Assembly: GCA_905236195.1 (NCBI GenBank)
Contig: CAJOOX010000232.1
Span: forward strand, 1 to 7,321
Reading direction: 5' to 3'
From: an uncultured Bacteroidales bacterium
GTDB taxonomy: Bacteria > Bacteroidota > Bacteroidia > Bacteroidales > UBA3663
DNA length: 7,321 nt
In this document: piece after piece, positions 5,705 through 7,321 of the stretch
Position numbering within the stretch: the first letter of the stretch is position 1
Layout: every line of letters begins with the position of its first letter
The notes under the pieces: generated by a model
Told to the model about the DNA's origin: nothing
Seen by the model: only the letters and a program-made list of their open reading frames with translations
Databases searched by the model: none
Made by a program: the position numbers and the translations under genes

Positions 5705-6508
5705 ATGAGGGATATTCTACAGGAAATCGTCGCCCGTAAGCGTGACGAAGTCGCCGCCCGCAAGGAGGTCATTACGCCCCGGTTTCTCTACAGCCAGGTC
5801 GAAAAACTGCTCGAATCCGATGAGCGTCCGCATTTGTCCATGCGGGAAAATTTGGCCCGAAGTTCGTCCGGCATCATTGCCGAGTTCAAACGTAAATCGC
5901 CGTCCAAAGGATGGATTCATGCCGACTTACGACCCGAGGATGTGGTGCCTGCCTATGCTGCAGCCGGAGCCTCTGCGATCTCCATTCTGACCGATGCGTT
6001 TTATTTCGGCGGCGACCAGGCTTTCATCCGGAGGGTGCGTCCGATGGTTCCCTGCACGCCTGTTCTGCGCAAGGATTTCATCATCGATGAGTATCAGCTT
6101 TTCGAAGCCTGTATGATCGGGGCGGATGCCGTGCTGCTCATTGCTGCAGACCTGCAGAAGGTCGAATGCCGTTCGCTCCTGCAGACGGCCCATCAGCTGG
6201 GCCTGGAGGTCCTGCTCGAAATTCACGACGTGAACGAACTCGACTATGTCTCTCCCGAGGTAGATATGCTGGGCGTCAACAACCGACATCTCGGCTCGTT
6301 CCACACCAATGTACAGCAGAGTTTCCGGATTGCAGAACAGTTGCCGGGCGACATGATTCTGGTGTCAGAGAGCGGTATTTCCGACCCGAAGACCGTACTT
6401 GAACTGCGTGCTGCCGGTTTTCGTGGCTTCCTGATAGGGGAGACCTTTATGCGCGAAGCTGATCCCGGCGAAGCCCTCAGCAATTTCATCCGACAGCTCC
6501 AGTCATGA
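5705..6508 (+). CDS. trpC: Indole-3-glycerol phosphate synthase
   Basis: The 267-residue TIM-barrel enzyme closes the indole ring of carboxyphenylamino-deoxyribulose phosphate to give indole-3-glycerol phosphate. The N-terminal helix MRDILQEIVARKRDEVAARK is characteristic. AEFKRKSPSKG (59-69) carries the catalytic Glu60 and Lys62, LRKDFIIDEYQ (121-131) has Lys123, LLEIHD (170-175) has Glu172, and VNNR (191-194) and SESGI (221-225) complete the active site and phosphate-binding loops. It is a stand-alone enzyme, not the TrpC-TrpF fusion of enterobacteria. The ATG at 5705 directly follows the repeat block and gives the standard N-terminus. Its TGA overlaps the trpF ATG by four bases (ATGA). Confidence 0.97.
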   Translation: MRDILQEIVARKRDEVAARKEVITPRFLYSQVEKLLESDERPHLSMRENLARSSSGIIAEFKRKSPSKGWIHADLRPEDVVPAYAAAGASAISILTDAFYFGGDQAFIRRVRPMVPCTPVLRKDFIIDEYQLFEACMIGADAVLLIAADLQKVECRSLLQTAHQLGLEVLLEIHDVNELDYVSPEVDMLGVNNRHLGSFHTNVQQSFRIAEQLPGDMILVSESGISDPKTVLELRAAGFRGFLIGETFMREADPGEALSNFIRQLQS

Positions 6509-7233
6509 AATCAATGTTCAATTCTCAAAGTCCCGTGCCGATTGGAAAGTCCCCCTATAAGGGGGATTTAGAGGGTCTTTTCATTGTCAAAGTATGCGGC
6601 ATGCGCGAAGCGGACAATATTCTCTCCGTCGAACAGGAAGTCTCGCCCGACTGCATGGGGTTTATCTTCTATCCCAAATCCCCGCGGTATGTGGCTTCTC
6701 CTCCCGACTGTCTGCCTCAGACCTGCGACCGGGTTGGCGTCTTTGTCAATGCGGAACTCAATTTTATTCTCGACCGCGTCTGCGATTATGGACTTCATGC
6801 CATCCAACTGCATGGCGAAGAGTCGCCGGACTATATCCGGAATCTTCGTTGTCGCGTTCCCGACCGCATGGTCATTATCAAGGCGCTTTCTGTCTTCAAC
6901 CCCACATCGGCTGAGCTGGAAGCCCTCACTGCGCCCTATGTCTCCTGTGTCGATTTCTTCCTTTTCGACACGCCTTCAACGGGTTATGGCGGCTCGGGCA
7001 AGGCCTTCCAATGGAGTGCCCTGCAAAACTATCGCGGTCCCGTGCACTTCCTCCTCAGCGGCGGCATAGGTCCCGATTCGCTGGAGGCCCTTCGTGCTTT
7101 CCGGCATCCCCTTTGCGTCGGCATCGACCTCAATTCCAGATTCGAAACCGAACCCGCCGTCAAGGATGTCGCCCTTCTCCGTGACTTCATCCGAAGCTTC
7201 CGCTCAATTTGTAATTCCAATATTAAAATATAA
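6505..7233 (+). CDS. trpF: Phosphoribosylanthranilate isomerase with N-terminal extension
   Basis: The 242-residue TIM-barrel protein converts N-(5'-phosphoribosyl)anthranilate to its deoxyribulose isomer. The conserved start of the fold, VKVCGMREADNI, appears only at residue 28, with the catalytic Cys at 31. The family normally begins within a few residues of this block, so about 26 residues are extra. FVNAEL (80-85), QLHGEE (101-106), DTPSTGYGGSGKAFQW (155-170, general acid Asp155), LSGGIGPD (184-191) and GIDLNSRFE (206-214) are all present. The ATG at 6505 is chosen because it overlaps trpC as ATGA. The only other early in-frame ATG is codon 4, and no ATG or GTG lies between the extension and VKVCGM. 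The next ATG (codon 33) would remove the catalytic Cys. The C-terminal tail SICNSNIKI looks unconserved. The core is confident; the start is less so. Confidence 0.92.
   Translation: MKSMFNSQSPVPIGKSPYKGDLEGLFIVKVCGMREADNILSVEQEVSPDCMGFIFYPKSPRYVASPPDCLPQTCDRVGVFVNAELNFILDRVCDYGLHAIQLHGEESPDYIRNLRCRVPDRMVIIKALSVFNPTSAELEALTAPYVSCVDFFLFDTPSTGYGGSGKAFQWSALQNYRGPVHFLLSGGIGPDSLEALRAFRHPLCVGIDLNSRFETEPAVKDVALLRDFIRSFRSICNSNIKI
6546..6575 (+). repeat. GC-rich hairpin element inside the 5' end of trpF
   Basis: AAGTCCCCC (6547-6555) pairs with GGGGGATTT (6561-6569) around the loop TATAA, nine pairs with one G-U, followed by AGAGGG. The layout (AAGTCCCCCT, short loop, AGGGGGATTTAGAGGG) resembles short dispersed palindromic elements I recall from intergenic DNA of Bacteroidota and cyanobacteria; that comparison is from memory. 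Here it is translated in frame as KSPYKGDLEG, residues 15-24 of TrpF. A partial direct repeat, AAAGTCCC, precedes it at 6527-6534. Confidence 0.8.
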
Positions 7234-7257
7234 AATAATTAAATACAAAATATTAAT

Positions 7258-7321
7258 ATGAATCGCATTAATCAGCTTTTTCAAAATACAACCGGCAAAA
7301 TACTTTCTGTTTATTTCTGTG
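7258..7321 (+). CDS. trpA: Tryptophan synthase alpha chain, 3'-truncated
   Basis: An ORF starts at ATG 7258 and runs off the window after 21 full codons. It begins MNRINQLFQNTTGKILSVYF, which matches the start of TrpA: a short helix followed by a first beta strand that normally continues into a TAGYP segment, here just outside the window. TrpA splits indole-3-glycerol phosphate into indole and glyceraldehyde 3-phosphate and channels indole to TrpB. It lies 24 AT-rich bases after trpF with no terminator between them, so it is probably the last of the seven pathway genes in one transcript. The assignment rests on the N-terminal match plus the operon context, since trpA is the only pathway gene not otherwise present. 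Confidence 0.85.
   Translation, partial: MNRINQLFQNTTGKILSVYFC

Overview
The window carries almost a complete tryptophan biosynthesis operon, read entirely on the + strand in the order trpB-trpE-trpG-trpD-trpC-trpF-trpA. The 3' part of an unrelated flavoprotein gene precedes it. Four things suggest a member of the Bacteroidales (phylum Bacteroidota). The promoter candidate matches the Bacteroidetes type (TTTG, 20-base spacer, TAnnTTTG-like). Starts have A-rich upstream sequence and no clear Shine-Dalgarno. The gene order has trpB first and trpA last. The gaps between genes hold short repeats of a kind I associate with this order. The coding DNA is fairly GC-rich, so a GC-rich family within the order is likely, but the genus cannot be fixed from the sequence.

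Layout: positions 1-1067 are the C-terminal two thirds (354 residues) of a COG2509-type FAD-dependent protein. Positions 1068-1400 have no large gene but are a regulatory region. It holds a weak hairpin after the flavoprotein gene, a promoter at 1144-1175, a 25-codon leader ORF (1215-1292) with three consecutive Trp codons, a long stem that encloses those codons, and an intrinsic terminator (1326-1360) 41 bases before trpB. This has the architecture of a ribosome-mediated transcription attenuator and is the most interesting feature here. trpB, trpE and trpG are joined by 1- and 4-base overlaps. trpG-trpD and trpD-trpC are separated by gaps filled with tandem repeats (8-mer x5 and 14-mer x3). 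trpC and trpF overlap by 4 bases, but trpF begins with about 26 extra codons that read through a GC-rich hairpin element. trpA starts at 7258 and runs off the window after 21 codons.

Together the genes encode chorismate to tryptophan: TrpE/TrpG make anthranilate, TrpD adds phosphoribosyl, TrpF isomerises, TrpC closes the indole ring, and TrpA/TrpB make tryptophan. Every catalytic motif checked is present and no frameshift is seen, so the operon looks functional. The leader implies that expression responds to charged tRNA-Trp, and the LLES-like motif in TrpE suggests feedback inhibition of the first enzyme as well.
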